Assembly: GCA_014896235.1 (NCBI GenBank)
Contig: JADBKU010000022.1
Coordinates: 1-64,000, forward strand
Origin: a bacterium
Lineage (GTDB): Bacteria; Desulfobacterota; Binatia; Binatales; Binataceae
Reading direction: 5' to 3'
Length of the DNA stretch: 64,000 nucleotides
Shown in pieces: positions 8,793-16,993 of the stretch; within the stretch, counting starts at the first letter, position 1; each line of letters opens with the position of its first letter. The notes below the pieces were generated by a model that had not been told where the DNA came from, did no database searches, and saw only the letters and a list, made by a program, of their open reading frames with translations. A program made the position numbers and the translations under genes.

Positions 8793-9278
8793 TCAGATTA
8801 ATCGCGCGGCCGGAAGCAGCGTTCTTAGTTCCGCCTGAAGCGCCGCGATCAACGCCTGCCGCTCGTCGTCCGGCAGCGGGCGGCGGCGTTCCGCTGCCGG
8901 ACGCGTCCAGACCGGCTCGAGCCGCATCTGGTCATCGCTGTAGCGCGGAAAGACGTGCCAATGAACGTGCGGCTCCTGATTGCCAAGACACTCATAATTG
9001 AGCTTTAACGGCTTTGCGACCCGCTCGATCGCTTTTCCGACGGCCATCAGCTCATCGAGCAGCTCATGCGCTTCGCCGCGCGGCAAAGCATGCATTTCGC
9101 GCGCGTGCCGCTTGGCGAGAATCACGCAATATCCGCGATATAACTGCGCATCGCCAAGGATAAGCCAGCTCCGCGGCAATTCGGCGATCGCGTCGGGGAA
9201 CTCTCCCGCCGACAGCCGCGCAATCATCGCGCAAATGCCGCATCGGTCGTCCGCGGCGGCATGCTGTTCAGACGTCAT
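8793..9278 (-). CDS. HIT-family hydrolase
   Basis: 161 residues from ATG 9278. The histidine triad HVHWHVF is intact near residue 107, and an N-terminal CGIC pair may bind zinc as in some HIT proteins. HIT enzymes hydrolyse or transfer nucleotidyl groups, for example on dinucleoside polyphosphates or nucleotide conjugates. The start chosen overlaps the end of the upstream deaminase by 11 bp; the ORF-track start 8 codons earlier is also possible. The cluster order deaminase-HIT-cytochrome suggests one transcript, although the cytochrome is functionally unrelated. Confidence 0.87.
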   Translation of the reverse strand: MTSEQHAAADDRCGICAMIARLSAGEFPDAIAELPRSWLILGDAQLYRGYCVILAKRHAREMHALPRGEAHELLDELMAVGKAIERVAKPLKLNYECLGNQEPHVHWHVFPRYSDDQMRLEPVWTRPAAERRRPLPDDERQALIAALQAELRTLLPAARLI

Positions 9279-9753
9279 CGCCGCCCTCCGCGCGAACCTC
9301 AATCAACTTGATTTGCGCATATTTCAGCAGTTCGGAAATCGTATGCAATTTGTAGGGCTTGCGGTAATAGACGCGCGAAACGCCAGTGTTGATCAGCACT
9401 TTCAGGCAATGAATACACGGCGTATGCGTAACGTAGATGTCGGCGTCGCGGATCGCGCTGCCGTTGCGCGCGGCCTGGGTAATCGCATTGATCTCCGCAT
9501 GAATCGTGCGATAGCAGTTCTGCTCGATTTCACCGTCTGGCGTGCGCGATTCGTAAATGAGGCAACCGACGTCGAGGCAATGCGGCAAGCCCGCCGGCGA
9601 GCCGTTGTAGCCGGTGGCCAGGATGCTCCGGTCGCGGACGATCACCGCGCCGACCTTGGCGCGCAGGCAGGTCGAGCGCTCGGCGACCTGCCGCGTAATC
9701 GTCATGAAGTATTGATCCCAGCTTGGACGCTCGGCGTGGGGTTTCTCCGCCAT
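9268..9753 (-). CDS. Deoxycytidylate deaminase (dCMP deaminase, ComEB-like)
   Basis: 161 residues, typical for the family. The zinc-dependent deaminase signature is complete: HAEINAI supplies the His ligand and catalytic Glu, and PCIHC supplies the two Cys ligands. An extra Cys/His region between residues 59 and 82 (HCLDVGC) fits the second structural zinc of dCMP deaminases. The enzyme makes dUMP from dCMP for thymidylate synthesis in the cytoplasm. The start ATG is preceded by AGGGA. It is first in a short operon with the HIT gene. Confidence 0.92.
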   Translation of the reverse strand: MAEKPHAERPSWDQYFMTITRQVAERSTCLRAKVGAVIVRDRSILATGYNGSPAGLPHCLDVGCLIYESRTPDGEIEQNCYRTIHAEINAITQAARNGSAIRDADIYVTHTPCIHCLKVLINTGVSRVYYRKPYKLHTISELLKYAQIKLIEVRAEGGDDV

Positions 9754-9821
9754 CGATCAATCCCTGTGAAGCAAAGGCGCGGAAAATTTGACTGATATGG
9801 CTCCTAATGTGCAAAGTTCTT

Positions 9822-11000
9822 TCACGCCCTGAAGCTTCCTTGTGCCGTCCGCGCACCGCCCGCACCGTCCCGCGATGTACCGGCGTGTCCGCGCCCGTCC
9901 AGACGCGTACCCGGATGCGCCGGCGCCTGAAACATCACGCTGATCCCATTTCCTTCCGACGGTTCCGCGGGTTGCTGTTGCTGCGGATTGCCCGGCGCGT
10001 TCGGAGCGGGCGGCGCGAAGGCGACCGGGACCGGCGGAAACGTCAGGATGAAGAGCGCCACCGTCGCCCACGCCATCCAGTGCCGTGCCCCCGTCAACGG
10101 AGTGTCCGCATCGACCGTTGACGGATGGCCCAGGCCGAGCACGAACACCAGGCCAAACCAAAGCAGCCATCCGAGCCAAAAGCTGTAGCCGAGCAGGTAT
10201 GGCACAAGCGCCATCAGCGCGCATCCAACCCATGCCGTGCGCGAGATATAGCGATGCCATCGGGCGCCAAACAGCGCATAGACGGTATGCCCGCCGTCGA
10301 GTTGGCCGACCGGAAGCAGGTTGATCGTCGTGACCAGCAGTCCGATCCATCCGGCGAAAGCGACCGGATTTAGCTCGACATTGACGTTGTTCGGATTCAC
10401 GCCGAGCACCACGCGCGAGACCGTCCAGAACAGGATCGAGTTGCCCAATTCGAGTCCGCCGCCGGATTGGTCGAGCGGCGTGACCGTGGATCGCGTCAAG
10501 CCGAAGACAATCGCAATCAGCGCGACGATAAAGCCCGCCCACGGTCCCGCCGCGCCGATATCGAACATCGCCCGCCGCGTTCTCACGGGCGATTTCATGC
10601 GAATGAATGCGCCGAAAGTGCCTACGAAAAAAAACGAGGGATACGGCGCGGGCAGAAAATACGGCAGCGTCGCATCAACGCCGTGCCTCCGGCTCATCAG
10701 GTAATGGCCCATCTCGTGCGCGAGCAAAATCGCCATCAGCGGCAGCGAAAACGACAATCCGGCCGGCAGATTCATCAGGGCCGAAACCGGATCGAGCAGG
10801 TTGACCGGCGCGCCGGCAAGATCCGCGCCGGCCATCGTCGTGGTCAGCAGAGTGACCAGAAAAAGAATCAGGTTGAGCCGCGGAATTTCGACCGGCGCGG
10901 CCGCCAGCCGCCCGCCGCTCGGCGCCGGCGCGGGGCCGGCGAAGCGCGGGATATCGGTTAGAATCGGCGAAACTTCTTTGTATGCGCTGCTGTCTTCCAT
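9822..11000 (-). CDS. M50-family site-2-protease-like membrane peptidase
   Basis: 392 residues with several membrane segments. The zinc motif HEMGH lies near residue 95 inside a hydrophobic helix, and the second conserved motif LLPVGQLDGGH supplies the third ligand. This is the plant EGY/bacterial M50 arrangement with cleavage inside the membrane. The C-terminal 45 residues (rich in Pro, Gln, Arg and Gly) have no counterpart in the peptidase fold. It starts 5 bp after the SAM hydrolase stop, so it probably shares its transcript. The substrate is not indicated. Confidence 0.88.
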   Translation of the reverse strand: MEDSSAYKEVSPILTDIPRFAGPAPAPSGGRLAAAPVEIPRLNLILFLVTLLTTTMAGADLAGAPVNLLDPVSALMNLPAGLSFSLPLMAILLAHEMGHYLMSRRHGVDATLPYFLPAPYPSFFFVGTFGAFIRMKSPVRTRRAMFDIGAAGPWAGFIVALIAIVFGLTRSTVTPLDQSGGGLELGNSILFWTVSRVVLGVNPNNVNVELNPVAFAGWIGLLVTTINLLPVGQLDGGHTVYALFGARWHRYISRTAWVGCALMALVPYLLGYSFWLGWLLWFGLVFVLGLGHPSTVDADTPLTGARHWMAWATVALFILTFPPVPVAFAPPAPNAPGNPQQQQPAEPSEGNGISVMFQAPAHPGTRLDGRGHAGTSRDGAGGARTAQGSFRA

Positions 11001-11004
11001 TACT

Positions 11005-11862
11005 TCATCGGCGCGTGGCGCGCACGGTCACGACCGCGCCCGGCCCGGCTCCAAAGCGTTCGGCGGCGTTGCCCTCGCGCACCGCGATTTCGAGCATGCC
11101 GAAGCTGCCAAAAGTCGCAAGCGCGGCGCCCATGGGAGCCTCGCCGTATGCCTTTTGCGGGTAAATTCGCGCGCCTCTTCCAATCGTAACCCAAAGGGAA
11201 AATCCGTGAAAGCGGGATGCAAACCGCTCGTAGCTGGCGCGATCGATATTCGTCACCAGATTGCCGTAGCCGTCCACATACACAACCGTTCCGGTCAAGC
11301 GCGCGCCCGCCTCATGCAATGGCGGCGGGTCAGGCGGCCGGACGAGTTCGTCGATCGCGACCGTCGGGCCAAGCGTGCCGAGCCTGATTCCGCGCCATAG
11401 ATACGCGGCGGCGGGCGCAAACAAATCGCGCCCGTGAAAGGTCGCGCTCACTTCCTTCAGCCGATAGCGCGGATTCGCCAGCTCGACCGCGGCGGCAGGT
11501 CCGGCTTCCGCGGCGGCCGGCCACATCACGCCGTTGTCCGGGCCGACGAAGCGCGCGCCCGCCCGCGTTTCGATCGCGATCGCGCGGCGCGCCGTGCCGA
11601 CGCCAGGATCGACGACCACAAGAAAGATCGTGCGCGCCGGAAAATAGCGCCAGGCCTGATGCAGCGCGATCGCGCCGGCGATGGCGGACTGCGGCGGCAC
11701 GCCGTGGGTCACGTCGATCATTGACGCCGCCGGCGCAAGCGACGCGATCACGCCCTTCATCGCGCCCACGTAATGGTCGCGATAGCCGAAGTCGGTCAGA
11801 ATCGCGATCGGCGGACGCGCGCCCAGCCTTCGCGATTGCGCTGTCACGCCGGCGCGTTTCAT
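11005..11862 (-). CDS. S-adenosyl-L-methionine hydrolase (adenosine-forming), DUF62 family
   Basis: 285 residues. The N-terminal LTDFGYRDHYVGAMKGVI block and VVDPGVGTARR are the hallmarks of the SAM hydroxide adenosyltransferase/fluorinase-like family. VGPDNGV and the C-terminal DGYGNLVTNI block are also present. Family members split SAM to adenosine and methionine using water. Halogenases of the same fold are distinguishable only by fine active-site details. The start ATG overlaps the TGA of the upstream MGAH-motif gene by 4 bp (ATGA), indicating tight coupling. Confidence 0.9.
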   Translation of the reverse strand: MKRAGVTAQSRRLGARPPIAILTDFGYRDHYVGAMKGVIASLAPAASMIDVTHGVPPQSAIAGAIALHQAWRYFPARTIFLVVVDPGVGTARRAIAIETRAGARFVGPDNGVMWPAAAEAGPAAAVELANPRYRLKEVSATFHGRDLFAPAAAYLWRGIRLGTLGPTVAIDELVRPPDPPPLHEAGARLTGTVVYVDGYGNLVTNIDRASYERFASRFHGFSLWVTIGRGARIYPQKAYGEAPMGAALATFGSFGMLEIAVREGNAAERFGAGPGAVVTVRATRR

Positions 11863-12818
11863 CGCCGCCGCGCCCCGCGCGCCAGCTCTTCGTTAATCGC
11901 GGCGGCCAGCAACGGCAGCATCAGCTCATGATGGCCGGTCAGGACGATGCCGCGCCCGCCGCCCTGCGTCGGCCGTTCGACCACGTTCATCCGCGGCCGG
12001 TACTGGCGGATAAAATCCATATCGGCCGCCGTGAAGTTGCGCGCGTCGTGGCCGAGATTACGCGCCAGATTGAGCGCTTTCAGAAACACTTCCGGCATCA
12101 CCACGGCCGAACCCAGATTCAGCACGACGCCGCGCGAAAGTCCGGCGACCACGCCGGTCAGCCGATGAAAATCCGCCATGGTCGCGGCGCCAATCGCGGC
12201 GCCATCGGCGCGCGGATGCATATGGACGATATCGGCGCCGAGCGTGACGTGCAGCGTCGCCGGAAGTTCCATCGCCGCCGCCGTGGCGAAAATGCTGCCC
12301 GCGCGATACTTGAGCCGCGCCCGGTTGATCTCCCGCCCGAGCGCAAGGCCAAAGCCAATCCCGTCGCGCGCGGCGATGCGCGCGGCGTCGTTGACGAACG
12401 CCCCCGTCTCCTCGACCATCCCGAATTGCCCGTGAACGAGTTCGGCGGCGACATCCTCGGACGTCCGTCCGGCGAAGGCAAGCTCGAAATCATGGATCGC
12501 GGCGGCGCCGTTGGCGGCGATCGCCGTAATCGTACCCGCGCGCATCATCGCGACGATCAGCGGCGCCAAACCGACTTTCAGCGGATGCGCCCCCATCATC
12601 AGCAGAAACGGACGGCGGGCGCGGCGCGCGCGCGCGATCGCCCGCGCCAGAACAAGCAGGTCGCGGGCGGCCAGCATCTCCGGCAATGAGGCGAAGAAAT
12701 CGCGCATCGAGGCGCCGGCCTTGAGCGGAACGGCAAAGTCAGATTTACTAACCGATCGGTTAAGCGCGCTCAGTTTGCGCGTGCGAGCGCGCGCAGGATC
12801 GATGTAAGGCGGTTTCAT
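11859..12818 (-). CDS. Conserved protein of unknown function with MMGAHxxKxG motif
   Basis: 319 residues from ATG 12818; the ORF-track start at 12983 adds an Arg-rich, unlikely segment. I recognise the sequence style as a widespread bacterial family with MMGAHPLKVGLAP, NGAAAIHDFEL and GRTSEDVA blocks, sometimes compared with deoxyhypusine synthase, but I cannot assign a reaction. The core looks like an alpha/beta Rossmann-type fold, and there is no signal peptide. It is co-transcribed with the SAM hydrolase through an ATGA overlap. The link to that hydrolase may be functional or only positional. A perfect 14-bp palindrome lies inside its 5' coding region. Confidence 0.7.
   Translation of the reverse strand: MKPPYIDPARARTRKLSALNRSVSKSDFAVPLKAGASMRDFFASLPEMLAARDLLVLARAIARARRARRPFLLMMGAHPLKVGLAPLIVAMMRAGTITAIAANGAAAIHDFELAFAGRTSEDVAAELVHGQFGMVEETGAFVNDAARIAARDGIGFGLALGREINRARLKYRAGSIFATAAAMELPATLHVTLGADIVHMHPRADGAAIGAATMADFHRLTGVVAGLSRGVVLNLGSAVVMPEVFLKALNLARNLGHDARNFTAADMDFIRQYRPRMNVVERPTQGGGRGIVLTGHHELMLPLLAAAINEELARGARRR
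12749..12762. promoter_or_regulatory. Perfect palindrome TAACCGATCGGTTA, operator-like
   Basis: A 14-bp perfect dyad inside the 5' coding part of the MMGAH gene. It shares the AACC-N4-GGTT core with two sites at the ArsR gene (19131-19189). It could be a regulator site for this operon or a chance coincidence of coding sequence. Confidence 0.3.
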
Positions 12819-13046
12819 GATGCGCGAACGAGGCGGCTCGGCCGTCCGCTCCGCCGCCCGACAAGCTAGCGAAAGGCGCCGCCGGTCGCCATACAGCGAA
12901 CCACGGCGGGCGCCTGCGGGTGAAACGATCGCGACTCGCATTGCGTCTATTGAAGTAAGCATCCACGCGATTAGAATTGTCACAATCGGCTAATGAGTGA
13001 TTTTAGGGCTGGGGGGCAAACCAGAAAAGGCGAGGAAGGACGGTTT

Positions 13047-13649
13047 ATGAAGATCAAAACGGCCGCGGTTGCGGCTCTGGCCATCGCGCTCATCGGCGGC
13101 GGAATGGCCTATGCGCAGGCGCCGAATCCACAGGCGCAGGCTGAATTCGAGCACTGGATCAACACGCATCCCATGCTCGAGAGGAACCCAGGATTGGTGC
13201 ACGATCCGCAGTACTTGGCGTCGCATCCGAATTTCGCCAACTTTCTGAAGGCGCATCCGTACGTTAATCGTGAGGCGCTGCAGAACTACGGCGCGTGGGG
13301 CCCGGACCATCAGTGGCACAACCGCAACTGGTGGATGCAGAACAATCCAAATTGGGTGCAGCGTAACCGCCCGATTTGGGAGCAACCGGCGTCGGCGTTT
13401 GGCAATCCCTACGGCAACAACGACGGCGACTGGGACGACCAGCATCATTGGCATAGACGCGAATGGTGGATCCACCATCGCCGCGAGTGGGCGGAGCGGC
13501 ATCATCCAGGATGGTTCCAGGGCGGACCTGGCGGACCCGGCGGACCGCATGGGCCCGGATGGGGTCGCGGACCGGGTGAAGGACCACGCGGCAACGCGTG
13601 GGGTTACGGGCATGGTCACGGCCCTGACCACGATCACGACAATCATTAA
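13047..13649 (+). CDS. Secreted His/Trp-rich protein
   Basis: 200 residues starting at ATG 13047, which follows a good GAGGAAGGA ribosome site. The ORF-track start 18 codons earlier lies before this site. A signal peptide ends at AYAQA. The mature part has a repeated pattern of short helices with NTHPMLERNP, ASHPNFANFLKAHP and similar, then a zone dominated by His, Trp and Arg (HHWHRREWWIHHRREW) and a Gly/Pro-rich tail ending in HGHGPDHDHDNH. The composition suggests metal binding in the envelope. I do not recognise a named family. A terminator follows, so it is monocistronic. Confidence 0.75.
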   Translation: MKIKTAAVAALAIALIGGGMAYAQAPNPQAQAEFEHWINTHPMLERNPGLVHDPQYLASHPNFANFLKAHPYVNREALQNYGAWGPDHQWHNRNWWMQNNPNWVQRNRPIWEQPASAFGNPYGNNDGDWDDQHHWHRREWWIHHRREWAERHHPGWFQGGPGGPGGPHGPGWGRGPGEGPRGNAWGYGHGHGPDHDHDNH

Positions 13650-13671
13650 CGGCTAGCTGATTAAAACTCGG

Positions 13672-13700
13672 GAGGCCGGGCGGAAAATCCGTCCGGCCTC
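13672..13700 (+). terminator. Rho-independent-type terminator after the His/Trp-rich gene
   Basis: A 12-bp stem (GAGGCCGGGCGG / CCGTCCGGCCTC, one G-U pair) with a 5-base AAAAT loop, followed by TTGCGTTT. It lies 23 bp after the stop codon. Confidence 0.8.
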
Positions 13701-13774
13701 TTGCGTTTATCGCTGCGCGCTATCGGATGCGATAGTTTGACAGGGCGCGAGAGCGACCCTAAGCTTTGGGCTGG

Positions 13775-13849
<75 letters not shown>

Positions 13850-13864
13850 TGGACTTTTACCGAC

Positions 13865-13893
13865 AGCAGCGAAAGCTGCTTTGTCTTTTTTTT
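13865..13893 (+). terminator. Intrinsic terminator of tRNA-Gly
   Basis: The hairpin AGCAGC-GAAA-GCTGCT with a GNRA-type tetraloop is followed by TTGTCTTTTTTTT. It is a classical T-tract terminator 16 bp after the tRNA. Confidence 0.85.
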
Positions 13894-14124
13894 GGCGCTG
13901 ATCTTGCTGCAACTGCAACCCGGCCATGCCCTATCTCGCCGAATTAGCGGAACAAAGGACGAAATCTTCGCCTTCGGCTACAAAGGTCTTAATCCGCTTC
14001 GGTCTGATTTATCGCTTTATGCAAGTTCGAATTGAATAAATGTCGGCTTACGATCCGGGCGTCGGCTTGATTAAAATTAAGCTGGCGTCATTCGATTGAA
14101 CATCACAAAGCGAGCGAGGCGCGC
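13894..14124. other. Low-GC intergenic segment after tRNA-Gly
   Basis: About 230 bp with clearly lower GC than the rest of the window, rich in AATTAAA and TTAATT-like strings close to the next gene. No ORF or repeat is visible. Together with the following two small genes it looks like acquired DNA. Confidence 0.5.
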
Positions 14125-14352
14125 GTGGCGATCGTAAACGAAATTAAATTAAAGATTATCGAGAAAGACACCCGCCATACGGACGCGGAATGTACCTACT
14201 CAGTTATTCAATCGCCGGATGGAAGCAAATTCCTTCAGCTTGATACTTATGGATCGAAATCTCGTAAAATGCCGGGAAAAGTTAGCCAGTCGATTCGTTT
14301 TTCTCCACGAGGGTTGGCACAATTAAAACAGATCTTGGATCAATACTTTTAG
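14125..14352 (+). CDS. Small conserved-looking protein of unknown function
   Basis: 75 residues from a GTG start. The protein has a compact mixed alpha/beta look, with KFLQLDTYGSKSRKMPGKVSQSIRF at its centre and a C-terminal GLAQLKQILDQYF helix. Similar short proteins are scattered in bacterial genomic islands and are sometimes mislabelled as methionyl-tRNA formyltransferase, but I cannot give a function. Codon use is A/T-rich and unlike the neighbours, which suggests recent horizontal transfer. It stands alone on the transcript or pairs with the next small gene 49 bp downstream. Confidence 0.6.
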   Translation: MAIVNEIKLKIIEKDTRHTDAECTYSVIQSPDGSKFLQLDTYGSKSRKMPGKVSQSIRFSPRGLAQLKQILDQYF

Positions 14353-14401
14353 ATACGATCACCTTCATAATTTGCATACGTTCTGATAGGTCAGGTCGCC
14401 T

Positions 14402-14776
14402 ATGCGAAACCCATCCCGTCCGGTTAGGCCCGTCGTCGGCAAACGCGAGTTTAATCAATTTTCTGATCTCATTTTCAGGCGCGACGAGTTCGCGTGTCGC
14501 GTTTGTGGCGCGCCTGATGGAGCTCCGAGCGCCTTCAATTTGGCGCGGCCAGTGCGGTTGAAGTTAGGTTACATAGCGCAACGATCGCAAGCGGCGATGA
14601 ACAGTATTGATAATCTACGGACGGAATGCACGGACTGTTTTGAAGGCCTACGCTTCGTTCCTTTGCCCAAAGACATTGGCTTTGCCAACCTGGTCTCGAT
14701 CATTCAGACTGTGACATCCGCCGACCAGCGGTGGATACTTGACGAGCTGCGGGGAAAATTTTCCGACGCAAGGTGA
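14402..14776 (+). CDS. Small zinc-finger/HNH-like protein
   Basis: 124 residues. Two CxxC pairs are visible: CRVCGAP near residue 36 and ECTDCFEGL near residue 78, with IDNLRTEC between them in the style of HNH nucleases. The usual catalytic His between the pairs is not obvious, because the segment reads KLGYIAQRSQ. It may therefore be a degenerate HNH or a plain zinc ribbon. Base composition is lower in GC than in flanking genes. It sits next to another orphan gene just downstream of tRNA-Gly. Function is unknown. Confidence 0.6.
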   Translation: MRNPSRPVRPVVGKREFNQFSDLIFRRDEFACRVCGAPDGAPSAFNLARPVRLKLGYIAQRSQAAMNSIDNLRTECTDCFEGLRFVPLPKDIGFANLVSIIQTVTSADQRWILDELRGKFSDAR

Positions 14777-14936
14777 ATCGCGGCAGCCGGGACGTCTTCA
14801 CCACAGCGAAGCGTTCTGAGGCGATGTAGCTAATCCGGGCCGAGGACACCACGCCCGAACTAGTCACGCGCCGCGCGGCCTTGCGAGGAAATCATCGCGC
14901 CCCTATGCTTAAGGGCAATTTGGTGGGAGCGGCCTG

Positions 14937-15977
14937 ATGTTTCTAAAGAATTGCTGGTATGTCGCCGCGCTGGCGTCCGAAGTCGGACGCAAACCGCTCG
15001 GCCGGATTTTCCTAAACGAGCCCGTCGTGATGTTCCGCACGGAGGCGGGCGCGCCGGTCGCGCTGGAAGACCGCTGCAGCCATCGCAACTACCCTCTGCA
15101 CAAGGGCCGGCTGGCGGGCGATGCGATCGAATGCGGCTACCACGGCTTGACCTTCGATTGCGCCGGGAATTGCGTGAAGGTCCCCGGCCAGGCCCAGATT
15201 CCCGAACGCGGGCGGATTCGGAAATATCCGCTGCTCGAGCGCTGGGGATGGATTTGGATCTGGATGGGCGATCCGGCGCTGGCGGCCGATTCGGCGCCGG
15301 TGGATTTTCACTGGCTCGACGATCCCGCGTGGGGCGCGAAGAGCGAATATCTTTATATCAAGTCCGACTACCGGCTGATTATCGACAACCTGCTCGACCT
15401 GAGCCATCTAACGTTCGTCCATCCGGGAACGATCGGCTCCGCGGCCAACGTCGAAAAGGCGCAGATTCGCAACGACTTGAAGGACGACAGCGTGACCGTC
15501 ACGCGCTGGCTGATCGATATCGCGCCGCCGCCGACCTACGCGCGGGCGGGCTTCAAGGGCAATATCGATCGCTGGCAGATTATGCGCTTCGAGCCGCCCG
15601 CGTTCGTGAACCTGTATGCGGGAGCGACCGATACGGGAACGGGAGCGCCCGAGGGGCGGCGGCAGGGCGGAATCGGGCTGCGCAATCTCGACGCGATCAC
15701 GCCCGAGACCGAATCGACCTCGCACTACTTCTGGGCAATCGCACAAGACCGAGCGCCGCGCGACGCCGCCGCGACCGAGGCGATGTTCCAGGAGATCCAT
15801 CGCACCTTCGTTGAGGACTGGGAGGTGCTGGAGACGCAGCAGCGCTGGAACGAACTGAACGCGGGCGCGCCGACAATCAATATCAACAGCGACGCCGCGC
15901 CGATCCACGCGCGCCGCATCCTGGACCGACTGATCGGCGAGGAAGCAGGCCGCGTGCAGCGGCGCAAAGCGTCGTAA
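14937..15977 (+). CDS. Rieske non-heme iron oxygenase, VanA-like
   Basis: 346 residues, the usual size for vanillate O-demethylase oxygenase and related demethylases. The Rieske cluster is given by CSHRNYPLHKG and CGYHGLTFD in the first 80 residues. The mononuclear iron site is in NLLDLSHLTFVHPG near residue 155, with the later acidic residue C-terminal. These enzymes hydroxylate or demethylate aromatic substrates using electrons from a separate reductase. No reductase gene is adjacent, so it must be encoded elsewhere. The substrate is not determinable. Start ATG has GGGAG upstream. Confidence 0.88.
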   Translation: MFLKNCWYVAALASEVGRKPLGRIFLNEPVVMFRTEAGAPVALEDRCSHRNYPLHKGRLAGDAIECGYHGLTFDCAGNCVKVPGQAQIPERGRIRKYPLLERWGWIWIWMGDPALAADSAPVDFHWLDDPAWGAKSEYLYIKSDYRLIIDNLLDLSHLTFVHPGTIGSAANVEKAQIRNDLKDDSVTVTRWLIDIAPPPTYARAGFKGNIDRWQIMRFEPPAFVNLYAGATDTGTGAPEGRRQGGIGLRNLDAITPETESTSHYFWAIAQDRAPRDAAATEAMFQEIHRTFVEDWEVLETQQRWNELNAGAPTININSDAAPIHARRILDRLIGEEAGRVQRRKAS

Positions 15978-16228
15978 GCGCGGGCGCGCCACCCGCGAAG
16001 TCAGCGGCCGGCCGCGCCCATTTGTCCTATGACTCTGCCAGGAGATAGAAGGCGAACCGGAATTCGGGATCAATCCTCAGTAGTAGGATGCATGACGCTT
16101 CCTAACACTATTCCGTGGCCGTCACGCTTCTGCATGTCAGCCGCTCCAGGATTGTGGCTGTTCCCTGACGCACCGAGGATTGGAAGGCCTAGCCAAGTGA
16201 GAACATGAGAAAGGAGAGGCAAGGAAAA

Positions 16229-16654
16229 ATGGCGGCGCGAAAAGAGCTCCTTCAGCAGCAGGAACTCATCGGCTCGTTGCAGCCTGCGCTTCATGTGCCG
16301 CAAAACTGGAATTACGAGGTGGATGGCCCGCTCTTCAAGGCGTACATGCACACGCCTCACGACGTCGGCGGCCAGTTCGACGCTCCCGCCCTCTACGAAG
16401 AGAAGGAAGAGGAACAATGGGAACTCAACACCTATGTGACGTGCGAGGTTCTCGGCTGGCGGGGCATATGGAACTCCGAGGAAAGACGCCGCCGGGCAGA
16501 TAACGATCTGGGGTATGCGCTCTATCTTGGCCTCCCGTACTACGGACGCTGGATTCTGGCCGCGGCGCGAATGCTGGTCGACAAGAACCATATTTCGCTG
16601 ACCGAATTGATCGAGAAGATTGCGGAGGTGAAAGCTCGCTATGCCAAGAAGTAA
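16229..16654 (+). CDS. scnB: Thiocyanate hydrolase beta subunit-like
   Basis: 141 residues from ATG 16229, chosen because AGGAGAGG lies 9 bp upstream; an ATG at 16205 is also in frame. The protein matches the N-terminal half of nitrile hydratase beta subunits in style, with PHDVGGQFDAP and a Trp-rich WELNTYVTCEVLGWRG block. In nitrile hydratase this part is fused to the next one; in thiocyanate hydrolase it is a separate subunit, as here. It overlaps scnA by 14 bp. The holoenzyme hydrolyses thiocyanate to carbonyl sulfide and ammonia in the cytoplasm. Confidence 0.85.
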   Translation: MAARKELLQQQELIGSLQPALHVPQNWNYEVDGPLFKAYMHTPHDVGGQFDAPALYEEKEEEQWELNTYVTCEVLGWRGIWNSEERRRRADNDLGYALYLGLPYYGRWILAAARMLVDKNHISLTELIEKIAEVKARYAKK

Positions 16655-16967
16655 GCCGCCCGAAAAATCTCAGCCCAGCGCCGGCAAGGCTCGTTTCAAG
16701 GTCGGCGACCGCGTGCGTGTCAGAGATCTGCCGAATCTGTTCTATAGCCGCACCCAGATGTACGTACGCGGGATTGTGGGCACGATCGCAGCATGCACAT
16801 ACCAGGACGTCATCCCCGAGGACGAAGCGTTCAACCGGGATGGCCGGCTCGAGCAGTATTATATCGTTCGGTTCCGGCAGAAGGATCTCTGGCCCGAGTA
16901 CCCATTCGACAACGACACCCTACAGACCGAATCCCCAGAACGCTGGCTTGAGCCGGTCGACGGCTGA
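16641..16967 (+). CDS. scnA: Thiocyanate hydrolase alpha subunit-like
   Basis: 108 residues, equivalent to the C-terminal SH3-like barrel of the nitrile hydratase beta chain. KFKVGDRVRVRDL near residue 19 and the GIVGTIAACTY block are typical, as is the C-terminal acidic and Trp-rich WPEY...ERWLEP. Encoding this domain separately is the mark of thiocyanate hydrolase rather than nitrile hydratase. It overlaps scnB and is 26 bp from scnC, in the known scnB-scnA-scnC order. Confidence 0.85.
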   Translation: MPRSKPPEKSQPSAGKARFKVGDRVRVRDLPNLFYSRTQMYVRGIVGTIAACTYQDVIPEDEAFNRDGRLEQYYIVRFRQKDLWPEYPFDNDTLQTESPERWLEPVDG

Positions 16968-16993
16968 TCGGGTTCGAAAGGAAGGCAACAGAC

